Source: Haemonchus contortus
Lineage: Eukaryota; Nematoda; Chromadorea; Rhabditida; Trichostrongylidae
Length of the DNA: 64,000 bases
Direction: 5' to 3'
Assembly: GCA_000469685.2 (NCBI GenBank)
Contig: LS997564.1
Span: 12,688,091 to 12,752,090 of the forward strand
Shown: positions 14,201 through 23,437 of the stretch, piece by piece
Layout: each line of letters starts with the position of its first letter
Numbering within the stretch: position 1 is the first letter of the stretch
The notes under the pieces: model-generated
What the model saw: only the letters and a program-made list of their open reading frames with translations
Told to the model about the DNA's origin: nothing
Database searches by the model: none
Program-made: the position numbers and the translations under genes

Positions 14201-17200
14201 TTAGAAGAATATAAGGCTTCGAAAAAATAGTAAAATAGAGTTGGACGAGAATGTGACGACAAAAGTTGCATAGAAGGGTGGTTTGGACGAGCTGTCCAAA
14301 TGTGTCTGCCACTGAGTACAGCTGGCTACTATAACCTGTCTTCGTGATATATGGTGCGTCCTAAGTTGCGTGCGGCGAACTACGCGGCAAACTTGTGGCA
14401 ATCTAAATGGCTCTAGCGTTTATCACCAAGAGCATGTACACAAAACATCGAGGAGGCCCAGAGTTGAAGCTACTCAAGGAAGCACATTGATTTGATCGAC
14501 ATAAGCGAATCATTCGAGTAATATTCGCTGTACACTTTGCCCCATGCGTCTTCGTACGCACCAATGTTCCGTTCCCTGCCTACGTGCAACGTGTGAGTCC
14601 TTTTGCGAGTGGTGCTACCTCCGAAGCCTCTAGAAGGCTGCAAAAACTCATCTGCTTATGGGTGCGTATGTCGGATAAACTGGTTTTAAAGCCCTTGTCA
14701 CGTCCGATTAGGGCCATTTTTCTACCCGACAACGTCCCTCGTTTCATCCTTGGGATCACGAGTTCAGCCTGGATAGGAATCTCAGAAACCTACATCGTGA
14801 ACTACGCTTGAACCGGAGCTTATCAGCACTGTTGACTGAACCATGAAGCTGTGAAGTTTTCTTGTTTGAACTTGTTTTGACTTGAAGATATAACAGCAGT
14901 TGACAAAAGCATCAAGTTAAAACAAGTGATAAACAAGAAATTCAATGGATGAAACACGTTGGCGAAATAAAGCGAATGCTTCTCGGGTAGTCAGCCAAAA
15001 CGCTGGTCTATCATAAGAGTTGGTGGAATTTTTCTTTTTTCACTCCATCAGCATATAATATGGGGTTTTGTGTGCTTGGAAGTGTTTTCCTAGTGAGAAA
15101 CCATGACGAAGATGGACACTACCTGGTTGGAATTGCGAAAAGTCCCCTATTTACACCTTCTTGGGGGTTTTTTCTTTGTTTCCAAAATGTGCCAGCTAAA
15201 ATAACAAAAAGATGGTGTGTGGTATGTCGAACTTGATCTCCCTATTTTGCATCATCTGCCTTCGGTACACGCTTCCAATGCAGGATTGCCTTCTGGGTAG
15301 CTTGATTGAGCTTTGAGATTTTAGCACCTTTTCTCGAGCGGTCCTACCCTATGCCGTATTGGCGGCTTCCTTAGGTCCAGGAGAATGCGGCCTATTTACT
15401 TTGATTTTTTTGAACCCATAGGCTCAACTGATCACCAGTTTTCTATAAGATGAGGTCTGGCATAGGTTAGCAGCACTCATAAGTATAGATAAACTAGGAA
15501 CCCCGAAATGGCCGTTTCACTGGACTTTTTCGCCACCATATTTGTTCGCGCCACATCATTTTCCCTTGCTTCATTTTTTCTTACTTCCATCAACATTTAC
15601 TGTTTGAGAAGCAAATCGTAGATAGTTCGAAAATCCTGTAGTTTTCGTCATAATATTCAGCAAATGCAGATGCTTCGATTGAAAAAGCTTTCGGTAGTCT
15701 CGTAGTTTTGATTCCCGCTGAAGTTGAGTAAACGTCTTGAACGTACTCCTCCTGTTTCCCTTGTTTTGTTTTTCTTCATGCTTTTTGATTGCTGACAATC
15801 ATTTGGTTAGGCTGTATACATTCTTCTATTTGTCTACACATAGTGCCCTTCCGAGTCCCTGAGTAGAAGTTAATTATAATTAATGGATCTAATAGAGTTA
15901 ATCTTTTTTCAATTTCCTTTTCTGATCACACTGTTTTATTTACCATTTTGATCGGCTTTCGTTTTAGCCGATCGAGTTGACCGCTTCGTTCGATTTGGCT
16001 GACATGTTCATGTTCTGTGGCGAAAAGCGGGTGAGTTTTATTAGCGTCGAAATTTGATGAAACCCTTCCTTTGCTTGATAATTTATTCATCGTTAGTCAT
16101 GATGTGGCGGAGGTTGCAACAGCAATGTGTAAGCAAACGCTTTTCATAGCAAAGCCTTACGAAAGCTGCACTATGTGGTACCGAACTTGCACTAGCCCAT
16201 GGTTATCATAGAGATTTTGGGATTTGTGATGAAATGTTGTGGTCATGCCGGATAAACAGAGACGGCATCTGATAAGGAATCCTCCTCATCTGGTCTAGCT
16301 TCACACTACGGAATACGGAGGGCAGTATTCCATGTTTTCAACTTACTTATGAATACTTCGGATACGCTCTCTGCTAGAAAATCCTAACACTCTGCTTGTA
16401 ATTCTGTGATTGGAACAATGACATGACATTCAGTTTTCAGTTTGGTAGAGTTGGTTGCAAGGAGCTTTATTTAAAACTTATTGTTAGTGTATCACATTTA
16501 CGTGAAAGCTCTTGTGGGAAGTAAGGGACAGTTTCTTGGTTCCATTTTAAATTGAGTTTCCGTTTTTCTTTTCGGAACCTCTCTTGATTAGGTGTTGATT
16601 TGTGTGGTTATTCGAAAATCGCTGAATAGATTGTGAACACTGAAGAAATGCGAACTACTCCAGGCTCAAGTGAAATATCATGCGAACAATTCAGGAATAG
16701 GAAATTTGAGACTTATTTTGTAAGCTCCACATACGAGAAGGCGAGGATCCAAAGTGAAAGTGAGCATTTGTGGCTAGGAAGTTGAGGCCTTGTGATTAGT
16801 GCGATGGCATTCGGTCGCATTCCGAAGCATTTTGGCTGGCTGGCTTGTAATAACAGATCATGGTAAGGAAATCGGAGTTGATCCGCAGTAGTACTGAACG
16901 AAAAGTTGCCACTGTACATGCCCTACTGGCAATTTTGCATTTTGTAACGATGTTCATGAGACAATGAACGTGGAAATGAGTTTTAGGATAAGACATTCCC
17001 TACCGAAGCATTGCAATTGCAAAACGTACAAATTGATTATTTGCAACCAGAGTACAACGTGCTTCAGAGTAAATAATTCATGTGAGAGTCTTTGCGTTGT
17101 TTTTTGCTGCGCTGGGTTCACGTGATATCCAAGCTGATAACCATGTGCTCATCTGGAGACGACTTAGCTACGCAAAAGCCTAAGCAGGAATCGCGGCTTT

Positions 17201-19208
17201 GAAAGGTATAAAGCGATTGATCTCGCTTATGTCAGAAACAAGCTGCAGTTGAGCAGCGATAAACTGATCACCTTGACCACTTCTGAATAATTTTGAAAAA
17301 TTTGGAAAAAACACGATTGGAGGCTCAACTTCATAATATTATACAGCTATTTCACTGAACCACGGGTCATAGCTTCGCTGTTTGCCTCACATGAAATTTG
17401 AATATATTATTCGCATTCATGGATGGGCCAGAAAGTCTGGAGAATCACTTTTATAATTTCATTCGTGAATCATTTTGAAATTGATATAGTAATACGAGGT
17501 CAACGATCAAGAGCACGTTTGCAGACTAAGTTTCATGAATGTCTCATCAGTCAGATATCCATCCCTTGCGACTAGCAAGAATGGCGATAACCCCGCTTAT
17601 CCCCGGTCCGAGTATATTCACAGCAAATGCAGCTTAGTAACCAAAAAAATTGTTTTGCAGGACTACGTAATACCTTTTTGTCCTCGTTTTCTCGTAACGA
17701 TTACTCCAAATATAAATAATTGAATAGCAAGAAAAGCTTCCGCTGAGGGGATTGTGTCTGATAAGGGAATCGGGCTGTTAAACGAATAGTTTTAAATATA
17801 GAATGTTTGCTAGGTATCTAAAGTGCATCAGGTTTTTCAAAACCATGATATAATCAGAAAAAAGATGAATAAATAAATGCATACTTCAAGATTTGATTGA
17901 GATTTTGTTTCGGCAAAATACAAACGCTTCCTAGTGAATGTCAGATTTTAGCGGATTGTTCTTTATGGAAGGAAACATCAAGAGCGTACTATCACAAACA
18001 GAAAAATTGCATACACAATCAATTTCCCTTATAAACAGCCCGAAAACCTCTTTCGTGATCAAAGGAGAATGGAGTACGGCTGAAGATAGATTAGACATCT
18101 TTAGCGTGCTGCCGGTAACTTTTTCAGTGTCACTGAAGCTCAGAGTTTCGTCCCGTCCCGTTACCCTGCTCGAAAGAAAGGGAACCATCCTGCTATGAAA
18201 GCGTCTAGGCCACCAATGACATAATTGCTCCTTTGTTCCGTGGAGATCCTTTTGGTGACGCTTAATTTATTGATGCATTCTTCATCAATAAATCGCATTA
18301 TATGATCCATCCTATATTCGAACTTATCAGTGTCTGACAGCCTTCCCTATTTGCATATGGACGGTGACCTCAGAACTCGGATTCGTCTTTGTATTTGGTC
18401 GTGGCGGATAACTTTTGTTAATATTTGAATACCCAGGTAGAACTAATGTGCAACGCGTTGATTGGCACTAGCGTACTAGTCCCGCTTGCGCACAATCTAG
18501 TTCTCTAAGGTTGACTTATTGGTAGCAAGGTTATAGAGCTGAAGAGATGTATGTCGTGGAGCTGAATACTCTATTTAACTCAGTTTCCTCCACTGGTCTC
18601 GTTCTACAGGGTCTGATTGGGCCTCTGCGTTGTAAAAGCCGACCATTCCCGAAGAAGCGCGTATGTTGGAAATATAGGTCGAATAATATGGCGCGATTGC
18701 ACATAACACAAATTTTGCCCAAACCTCCCAATCGTCGTCATAATCTCGTAGATCCCCTTATGGTTGCCAGTTTAGTTGCAACTGCTGTAGGACCTTCAGA
18801 TTTGGACGTATAGCATGTGGTACTTCGGCCTTCTCTGGTGCTTTGAACTCTCCAGTGTTTCCCTGAATCTTTTCCATGGACAACTTTGAAGCCATTGAGC
18901 TGCGTTGATGTTTGCGTCTCAGCAACTAATTCTCAATTCATGCGAGACGATAAAGTTGGAAGGTGTTATCTATTTAGACGACCAAAAACTTGAAAAGTTG
19001 ATGAATGCTATGTATGTGTTTGTGGCGCATTCCTAATGGCTTGATCATCAACTTGTATGCTAGTAGTAAGTAGTAGTAACGCTACGTTTTTCACAAAGGG
19101 ATCCGTTTAGAAAACTTTCCAACTGCTCCCATTCGCGATTCATTCAATCGTTGTGGTGGTGATGGCGCTAACAGCTGGACGTTTGCCGTTTCCGAAGATT
19201 GCTTTGAA
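221..19208 (+). CDS. TRAPPC11: TRAPPC11 (foie gras/gryzun) homologue, 5'-truncated by window edge, multi-exon
   Basis: TRAPPC11 is a subunit of the TRAPP III complex, which tethers vesicles in ER-to-Golgi traffic and autophagy. Located exons: 221-370, 451-600, 667-808, 890-948, 1049-1135, 1257-1364, 1941-2087, 2142-2267, 5322-5417, 5480-5568, 7372-7558, 7772-7899, 7937-8116, 10347-10473, 10545-10604, 11331-11438, 11495-11596, 12227-12278, 12340-12448, 13468-13627, 15968-16030, 19111-19208. Every consecutive junction listed keeps phase, giving about 842 residues; vertebrate TRAPPC11 is about 1130, so the first ~300 residues lie upstream of the window. Diagnostic stretches: NYRLAYEQ, ILNYK+ICELCFLHN, FFGQRPWR, LLNAAMVQFKKYGCFRM, LADMFMFCGEKR. 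Weak points: donor GTTGGT at 809 and 7559, acceptor ATGAG at 7936, no exon found between 10604 and 11331 (about 45 residues expected), and an uncertain 3' end. Confidence 0.9.
2688..3022 (-). repeat. tRNA-derived SINE copy (minus)
   Basis: Reading the minus strand, a GGCGGCGGTGGTG head is followed by a B-box-like GGTTCAAATCC (2947-2958 region) and a body that ends GCCTATACGCATTCAATAC-like, CGGAATGG, then GGGGCGCATCTCTCGGG-like sequence and a GATCAACGCCAAAAG tail. The tail unit occurs twice in tandem at the left end. It shares this architecture with copies near 3738, 28446, 35800, 43893, 54183, 58830 and 62640. Confidence 0.7.
3738..3988 (+). repeat. tRNA-derived SINE copy (plus, degenerate)
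   Basis: This copy carries the family body: GAGCGAATCCAGG in the B-box position, CACAAGTCATTGTATAGGCC, CGTACGCATTCGAATGC, CGATTCGGAATGGGAT, and a terminal TGATGCCAAAAG. It lies in the same TRAPPC11 intron as the inverted copy at 2688-3022. Confidence 0.6.
5322..10604 (+). CDS. TRAPPC11: TRAPPC11 exons encoding the central beta-rich (gryzun-type) region
   Basis: Exons 5322-5417, 5480-5568, 7372-7558, 7772-7899, 7937-8116, 10347-10473 and 10545-10604 encode the middle of the protein. Landmarks: DAKVPVRICLRSS, KKKTAVIVMLDL, ITRVCLEIGDRHSK, ATLELKNTCNHRIEAV joined across 8116/10347 to RLDFKRNEQQ, then ELTIVGAEAVESGETIHVPV. The alternating hydrophobic pattern is that of Ig-like beta sandwiches, as expected for the gryzun region. 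The 8116/10347 junction is the least certain of the set: an exon could be missed there, although the phase (2 into 1 nt) fits. The introns at 5569-7371 and 8117-10346 are expanded by transposons. Confidence 0.8.
5892..7031 (+). mobile_element. Tc1/mariner-type DNA transposon, 1140 bp, inactive
   Basis: The terminal inverted repeats start CAGGGTGCGGCAAAAGTTC on the left, and the right end (7004-7031) gives the same 19 bases on the reverse complement. Both ends are flanked by TA (5890-5891, 7032-7033), the target duplication of Tc1/mariner elements. The interior carries a broken plus-strand transposase: an HTH-like VPFGTMYNNVNRYKD, HSNILFNDECLF, a QQDSALAH motif in the second catalytic position, and a C-terminal SIEAWMLYVQPLLKQGLDD block. 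Several stops and frameshifts separate these. The element sits in an intron of TRAPPC11. Confidence 0.9.
6009..6930 (+). pseudogene. Degenerate Tc1/mariner-family transposase
   Basis: Open pieces in different plus-strand frames together follow the family order: N-terminal DNA-binding part (6009-6197, LQVPFGTMYNNVNRYKD), central part (about 6238-6378, ILFNDECLFSTDQ), DDE-region piece with QQDSALAHRSKVVQNW and SEDWPQNSP, and a C-terminal piece to about 6925 (AVDAFPRRLSACIRAE). The aspartate after NSP is a glycine (NSPGL) and a TAG follows in the same block, so the catalytic site is lost even apart from the frameshifts. I see no route to an intact product. Confidence 0.85.
8863..9362. mobile_element. 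MITE, family with GGCACAGTTCACGAT termini
   Basis: The left end AAAGGCAAGTTCACGATAAT and right end CATCGTGAACTGTGCCTTTA form imperfect terminal inverted repeats about 25-30 bp long. The interior is non-coding. The same termini recur in this window at 22398, 36941, 45804, 46474, 52157 and 60399, which marks this as a dispersed family, not a chance palindrome. Confidence 0.75.
9530..9649 (+). CDS. Unassigned exon-like ORF (possible first exon of a nested gene)
   Basis: An ATG at 9530 opens 40 codons with balanced, coding-like composition: MSRTPRSLLFSPPYEFDSP, then DDIELVLGRGTAQADSH, ending SSS. It is followed directly by a consensus donor (AGC|GTACGT, 9650). The same frame is open upstream to about 9503. 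I do not recognise the sequence and could not find a matching downstream exon. It lies between a MITE and a piggyBac-derived element inside a TRAPPC11 intron, so it could be a captured exon, a nested gene start, or chance. Confidence 0.3.
9712..10314 (+). mobile_element. piggyBac-derived non-autonomous element, about 600 bp
   Basis: The left end reads TTAGCACGTTGACGACCG and the right end CGGTCGCCAACGTGTTAA, so the ends are inverted repeats with TTAA (left copy mutated to TTAG), as expected of the piggyBac superfamily. Sub-terminal inverted blocks around GGGACGCATTGTCCCA occur near both ends (about 9797-9813 and 10245-10261). An ATG at 10009 begins MDSADSIQS, and a shifted frame continues NELEAGLEELLLESKEER, an acidic stretch like the N-terminus of piggyBac-type transposases. 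The rest of the transposase is absent, so this is a deletion derivative. Confidence 0.7.
10605..11330 (+). other. TRAPPC11 intron that probably hides one unlocated exon
   Basis: The flanking exons (ending 10604, starting 11331) are both phase 0, but comparison with vertebrate TRAPPC11 predicts about 45 residues between them. The best candidate I see begins at 10860 after the acceptor CCTACAG and reads DLVELEISFDLYVLI before a stop, with no convincing donor. I therefore leave the exon unplaced. Confidence 0.45.
11331..19208 (+). CDS. TRAPPC11: TRAPPC11 exons encoding the C-terminal region
   Basis: Exons 11331-11438, 11495-11596, 12227-12278, 12340-12448, 13468-13627, 15968-16030 and 19111-19208. 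Landmarks: TSYLLGETRRRTG followed by IHLTITAREPLSVN; IIITHVEWLL; CAVAIKTSEDD and GRLAIEWKR, the nematode counterpart of a vertebrate ISWKR motif; VDPRAATVRNPIRVAYSIQ; DLADMFMFCGEKR; and ALTAGRLPFPKIAL, which matches the vertebrate MAGYQQLPSLNI position. The last exon ends at a good donor (GTGAGT, 19209). If it were not spliced, the frame would stop immediately (TGA at 19210), giving a protein about 30-40 residues shorter than the family norm. Confidence 0.85.
12449..13467 (+). other. TRAPPC11 intron, 1.0 kb, nothing else seen
   Basis: The intron runs from a GTATGT donor to the acceptor TTTGCAG at 13467. The split arginine codon (CG + A) is restored across it. I see no repeat or coding signal in it. 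Confidence 0.6.
13628..15967 (+). other. TRAPPC11 intron, 2.3 kb
   Basis: The donor is GAG|GTAATC and the acceptor GTTTTAG at 15967. A stretch ending at about 14811 (GGAATCTCAGAAACC followed by ATCGTGAACTA) resembles the right end of the GGCACAGTTCACGAT MITE family. Beyond it, a short sequence around 14889-14920 (ATAACAGCAGTTGACAAAA) matches the tail of the repeat at 22739-22895. No exon is visible. Confidence 0.5.
16031..19110 (+). other. TRAPPC11 intron, 3.1 kb
   Basis: The donor is CGG|GTGAGT and the acceptor ATCCGTTTAG at 19110. Overlapping open frames of about 85 codons occur on both strands at 17931-18198, and another at 18547-18813, but none resembles a known protein or has family context. 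I treat them as intron sequence. Confidence 0.5.
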
Positions 19209-19862
19209 GTGAGTTTGAGTTATTTGTCTTTCTACAAGCTGCTTTCTTTTTTCTACTCTTACGGTTGTTCATCTCTTATTTCTCACTAATGGAATCTTTA
19301 CATGAACAAGTTTTCCAATTTTTATCTCTATCTACTAGGTCACAACATCGACATAAGTACTTGCAGATTTTTTTGAGGACTTGGTAAATGGGTTGACGCG
19401 AGCGAGATAGTTTGAAACCACATGTATGAGCTAGGGCGATTCTTTATATACTAGGGCTCACCATTTGGACGAATTTCGTTTATCCTTTGTTGAAATAAGG
19501 TCTTTCATTTCTACCAATGCTCGCTACTATCCCTTCTGCAAATTCCGTCGTAGGCATTCAGCAGAGAGGCTTGCCGTAAAATATGCTCTGCTTTAGAGGG
19601 AGCTATAACCCTATGGGCTTCCCAACATTGATCCATAAAATTTCGCGCAGGAAACTACGATCTCGAAGATGAGTGACGTCGAGCACATCCAACTGAAATG
19701 GATTTTGTAGTCTCGGGGTACTCCTTGAAAAGAATCCGCAGGAAGAGCCAACGAGCTAGGAAAGGAGATGGGCTGTTGTGATATGGCCATGAAATATAAA
19801 CTTCACGGTCTTGAAAGGACAACAAACTAGGTTGATGAACTGACGGGCAATTTTTTTACCAG

Positions 19863-19995
19863 GAGCAGTCTGAATGGTTGGACCATGGGGGATGAAAGTG
19901 GGGTCGATTTTGGAAGAGGTTCTTCATTTGGGGAAGGTTCTTCTCTCAGTTTTATGGAGCGTCAGGGGATTGCTCTGGTTCGAAAGGCTGCCTGA
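19863..19995 (+). CDS. TRAPPC11: Candidate terminal exon of the TRAPPC11 homologue
   Basis: The acceptor TTTTTTTACCAG ends at 19862, and the exon opens with the single nucleotide needed to complete the codon left by the exon ending at 19208. It encodes a Gly/Ser-rich tail (GRGSSFGEGSS) ending RQGIALVRKAA and a TGA at 19993. No similarity to the C-terminal IFVKP-type end of vertebrate TRAPPC11 is visible, so the support is only splice-site quality, phase and open frame. All three frames are partly open here, which weakens the case. An alternative end is the open stretch at 23246-23331, which resembles the family's end better but does not fit the phase. Confidence 0.3.
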
Positions 19996-20189
19996 TGGCA
20001 CCACTGTGGACTCGGCGGTGTGCAATAAACGACCATCTCTTTCGATCGCGAGCTCCTTTCTCGGAAGAATAGAAATACGAGTGGTCGTTAACCCAAGTGT
20101 GTAGACATCAAACGTTTCGACTCAAAATCTGCTTAATTCGGGAAAAGGTATCCATTACGTCGTGGATCGATGGCGCAAAGTTGTGGAGA

Positions 20190-20900
20190 ATTGAAGAGAT
20201 TATCATTTGGAGTGAAGATGTGCAATCTGCTGCTAAATGCTCAGAAAACGGAGACCCTGCTATGCTTGTGTTGAAGAAGATACGCTGATTCTATTTTTGA
20301 AAGCTCGAAACCTGACTCTCACCCCACTGCAGTCGATGTTACTGTGGAATGAAATGTATGCTATAGCACCAACATCGGTCAGGAAAACAGGAAGTCGTTC
20401 GAAGCTGATCAACGATTGGAAGACATCTAGCCAGAAAATCTTCCGCAGTAAGATATCGAAAAGTCCAGACGGGTTTGCTTCCCTTCATCTTGCAAATACT
20501 ACTGCAGTAGAGGATTTTCACAGGAAAAAGTTCAACTTGTTAGAAGGTGATGGTGCAAAATGCGTGTGACGTATCTACAGTGAGCATTAAACCTACAATG
20601 AAGCACGGCTGGGGACCTGTAATGGTCTGTGGTGCCTTCCCGAATAATGGAATGTGCTGGGAGTTAAGGGGACCACGATGCTGACTGGTGTGTTGCCGTG
20701 GACGAGGTAGAATGAGCCTGATGGATGGATCTTACAACAAGATAATGACCCAAACCATACATTCAAGATCGCGAAGGTAACATTGGAAGAGCAGGAAGAT
20801 TGAGTTCTCGGCTTACTAATTAAGTCTCCGGACCTGATTCCAATAGAATACGTATATAGAGCATGGGACGTAGTACCTGAAGAGCAAACCATGAACAAGG
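20190..20900 (+). pseudogene. Tc1-type transposase relic
   Basis: Broken plus-strand frames contain FHRKKFNLLEGDGAKCV (the SDEKKFNLDGPDG-like block with the first catalytic region), then GWILQQDNDPNHTFKIAK with the second catalytic aspartate, then KSPDLIPIEYVY with the NPIE-like third position of a DD34E transposase. Stops and frame changes interrupt it at about 20569, 20590 and 20800. I could not identify its terminal repeats. It is clearly non-functional. Confidence 0.8.
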
Positions 20901-20995
20901 GTGCAAATTCGCTAAGTTAGTGACATTGATTTTCATTCGGAAGCTCATCTACTCAATGCTTTTTTCTTTGCGCCGCCGTGTGGAAGTGGAAATAG

Positions 20996-21361
20996 ACAAA
21001 CCAGACAGTTTTGCCCTTCTGCTGGATGTATTTGCATTTTTTCTGTTTTTAATTTAACTTTAACGCATATTTTATGCTTCTTCTTGACCGCGACTTCATT
21101 CTTATAGTTGTGGGAGTCCTGAATCGGTGCGTTTGAATCTGTTTTACTGATTACGGTTCGATGAGGTAAGCAAACCAGACAGTTTGACCCTTCTGCTGGA
21201 TGCGTTTGCGTTCTTTCTGTCTTCAATTTTACTTTAATGCATATTTTATGGTTCTTGTTGATCGCGACTTCGCTCTTATAGTTGTGGGAGTAAAATTAAT
21301 ATAAACAGAGAGAATGCAAATGCATCCAGCAGAATTGCCAAACTGTCTAGTTTGCTTATCT
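20996..21361. repeat. Repeat with two direct units and one inverted copy
   Basis: A unit of about 120 bp starting near AACCAGACAGTTTTGCCC-like sequence and ending TTATAGTTGTGGGAG occurs at 20996-21116 and again at 21170-21290, a period of 174 bp with scattered differences. The first 50 bp occurs a third time in inverted orientation at about 21313-21361 (CATCCAGCAGAATTGCC, then AAACTGTCTAG). The layout looks like a short terminal-inverted-repeat element with an internal tandem duplication. Confidence 0.65.
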
Positions 21362-22324
21362 CGTGGAAGTGATGATTTTCCTACTAAACAGTCCTTTTCA
21401 GCATTGCTCGAATGCTTTTTTGTCTTGTGAATGAGCAGTTTTCAAGGAACTTTTGTTTTCCATACTTTTCAGTTTCAGGAACAAGAATTCTCGGAACTGA
21501 ATTGTGCATAATACCGACATAATTCACTCGCGTTTCTTTTATGCTATACTGTGACATGTATATCCATACCATTTTATAGTCATCACTTAATCACTGAAGA
21601 TGCCTCGGGTGATGACTGGCATTGGTTCGTATGATTTAGAGGCGAAACGGACCAATTCTTGCTTTTCTCGTCTTCTCTTTCATGTTAGCCTAAGACTTTT
21701 GTCTCTCTCTATAATGGTTTGACATAACAATCTTCAAATTGATACGTTGTGAATTTATGCGAACTATTTCCTATGTATCGCATCAACAAATTTATCTCGC
21801 GTTTGCCTGATATAAGCGTCCTCTGTACTGGTCATAACTCAAAGAAGTTTCGGCTACTCATCGAATGCGGCACGCAGAGTTTCTTGAGAAACTCCAGCCT
21901 GGGCGTTTTTCAACGATTTATTAGGGATAGCAACAACGGGGTGTATTGAAGCGGCGCGCTCTCTCTCTTCTTTATACACTTTACCCACGGACCCATAGGT
22001 TTGCGGGCCAAAAAATTCGTGGGCTGATTGAAGCATGAGTGGAATTGTGAACATCTCCTGATATTTTTCCACCCGTGAGCGAACGCGCGAGTGTTTCCAA
22101 ACGGTATACCTGGACTAGTTTCGTTTGATGGCACGGATTCCAGCGTAAACCATCATAATCATCATAGAAATCGCAAAATTGCTACTAGAAACGATCTGAT
22201 ACTACATTTCTTCGCCACTTGTAGCGAGAAATATACATGTACACTGTGGGATCTGAATAGTCCTTACAAAATGCAATTACATACAAATACAAATCGTTTC
22301 GAAGCACATGTCACCTGCAACTAG
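21362..22324. other. Intergenic stretch without recognised features
   Basis: Only short, non-conserved open frames on both strands are visible here, and I see no splice-flanked exon that I can support. Confidence 0.5.
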
Positions 22325-22895
22325 GGCACGGCATATTAGCCGACCGGCTCAACGAGGTTGTACGTGTGAGTGCTGAAGCCATGGCATACAGGTCATCAAA
22401 GGCACAGTTCACGATAAAAATGGTTTCTGAGTTTTTCCTCTAGGAATACTCAGTGGCCCCCATAGGTGGTAGAAGGGTTCCTCTCGCTCCAAAATCTCGA
22501 CGGATAGGGCACAGTGGAAGCCCTGTTGCTGTCTTGATTCTTCGTCCATGTGCCTCACTTTTCTTCATTTTTCTGGTCTCATTCTCGTCTAGTCCCCCTT
22601 TTTGCGGTTTTCAAAGCCTTTTTCACTTTTAAACATCGATTCACGCAGTTTCTTCGCCTTCATCGCACTATTTTCCAACCTATCTTCCTTTTTTTGTCAT
22701 ATGGCTTACCCAAAATTATCGCTAACTGTGCCTTCAAGAAGGCGAGGGCAAGTGGGGTCTTGGTAGTCCAAGGGAAAAAACACGGTGCCCGGAAAGCCCA
22801 TCCGAGCTGAAGTTCTGTCCACAAATCGCCGACCTTGTGAGACTTTCGGAACGTGGCGAAATAACAGCAGTTAACAAAACATCAAGTCGAAACAA
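22325..22895 (+). repeat. Dispersed repeat copy interrupted by a MITE
   Basis: The left part (about 22335-22397) contains CGACCGGCTCAACGAGGTTG, GAGTGCTGAAG and CCATGGCATACAGG. The right part (22738 to about 22895) contains GGCGAGGGCAAGTGGGG and AAATAACAGCAGTTAACAAA. In the related copy at 40610-40845 these blocks are contiguous. The interval between them is a complete MITE of the GGCACAGTTCACGAT family (22398-22737). Confidence 0.65.
22398..22737. mobile_element. MITE inserted in a dispersed repeat
   Basis: The left end is AAAGGCACAGTTCACGATAA and the right end is TTATCGCTAACTGTGCCTT; these are terminal inverted repeats of the same family as 8863-9362. The two flanks are parts of one older repeat that is uninterrupted at 40610-40845, which confirms the insertion boundaries. 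Confidence 0.7.
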
Positions 22896-23437
22896 CAACA
22901 ATTCCTAAGAACTTCCTACTTCCTACTTTGGAGTGTTTTCTGTCACTCATCGGAAGCATCCTTCAGTACTATACTTTATTTTTTACTTTGTCGGTCTGCA
23001 GTCGGTTCGTTCTGTGTTACCTGCTGCGGTCAATTTTTGATCACTTGAAGTTAAGTAATTTTATGGCTCGAATATTGACTGCATGATGCTCTCAAAGATT
23101 TATGTTGAGGTCAAATGCAGTGTACAATTCTAGGTCGCCTGACATTGCTGAAGACACACTTCAACACACATCCCATGCGTTACCGGCCAATCTTTTTGTG
23201 TTGGTTCGTTATATTTTCGATATTTTATTTCATTCTCAACTAAAGGTGCCGGCCATCAGTCCTACGAAAGTTCAGTTCAAGGAAACTCTAAAATTCGCCT
23301 CTGTTATCTTCTCCACGTACGGACCTCCATAAGGCTCGGCATTGTTGTGAGCTGATGTAGTTTGTCTAAAGTCTTGAGAGGTTTTCATTAGAACTTCATC
23401 CGCTGGCGTTTTGGCGATATCGCGTCCGTCAAAGCCT

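Noticed and set aside
17931..18198. Paired open frames of about 85 codons on both strands
   Set aside because: No motif, no splice context and mirror openness on both strands; treated as intron.
23102..23331. 76-codon plus frame ending VIFSTYGPP as the last TRAPPC11 exon
   Set aside because: The ending looks tempting, but the usable acceptor gives phase 0 while the preceding exon leaves phase 2; kept only as a finding.
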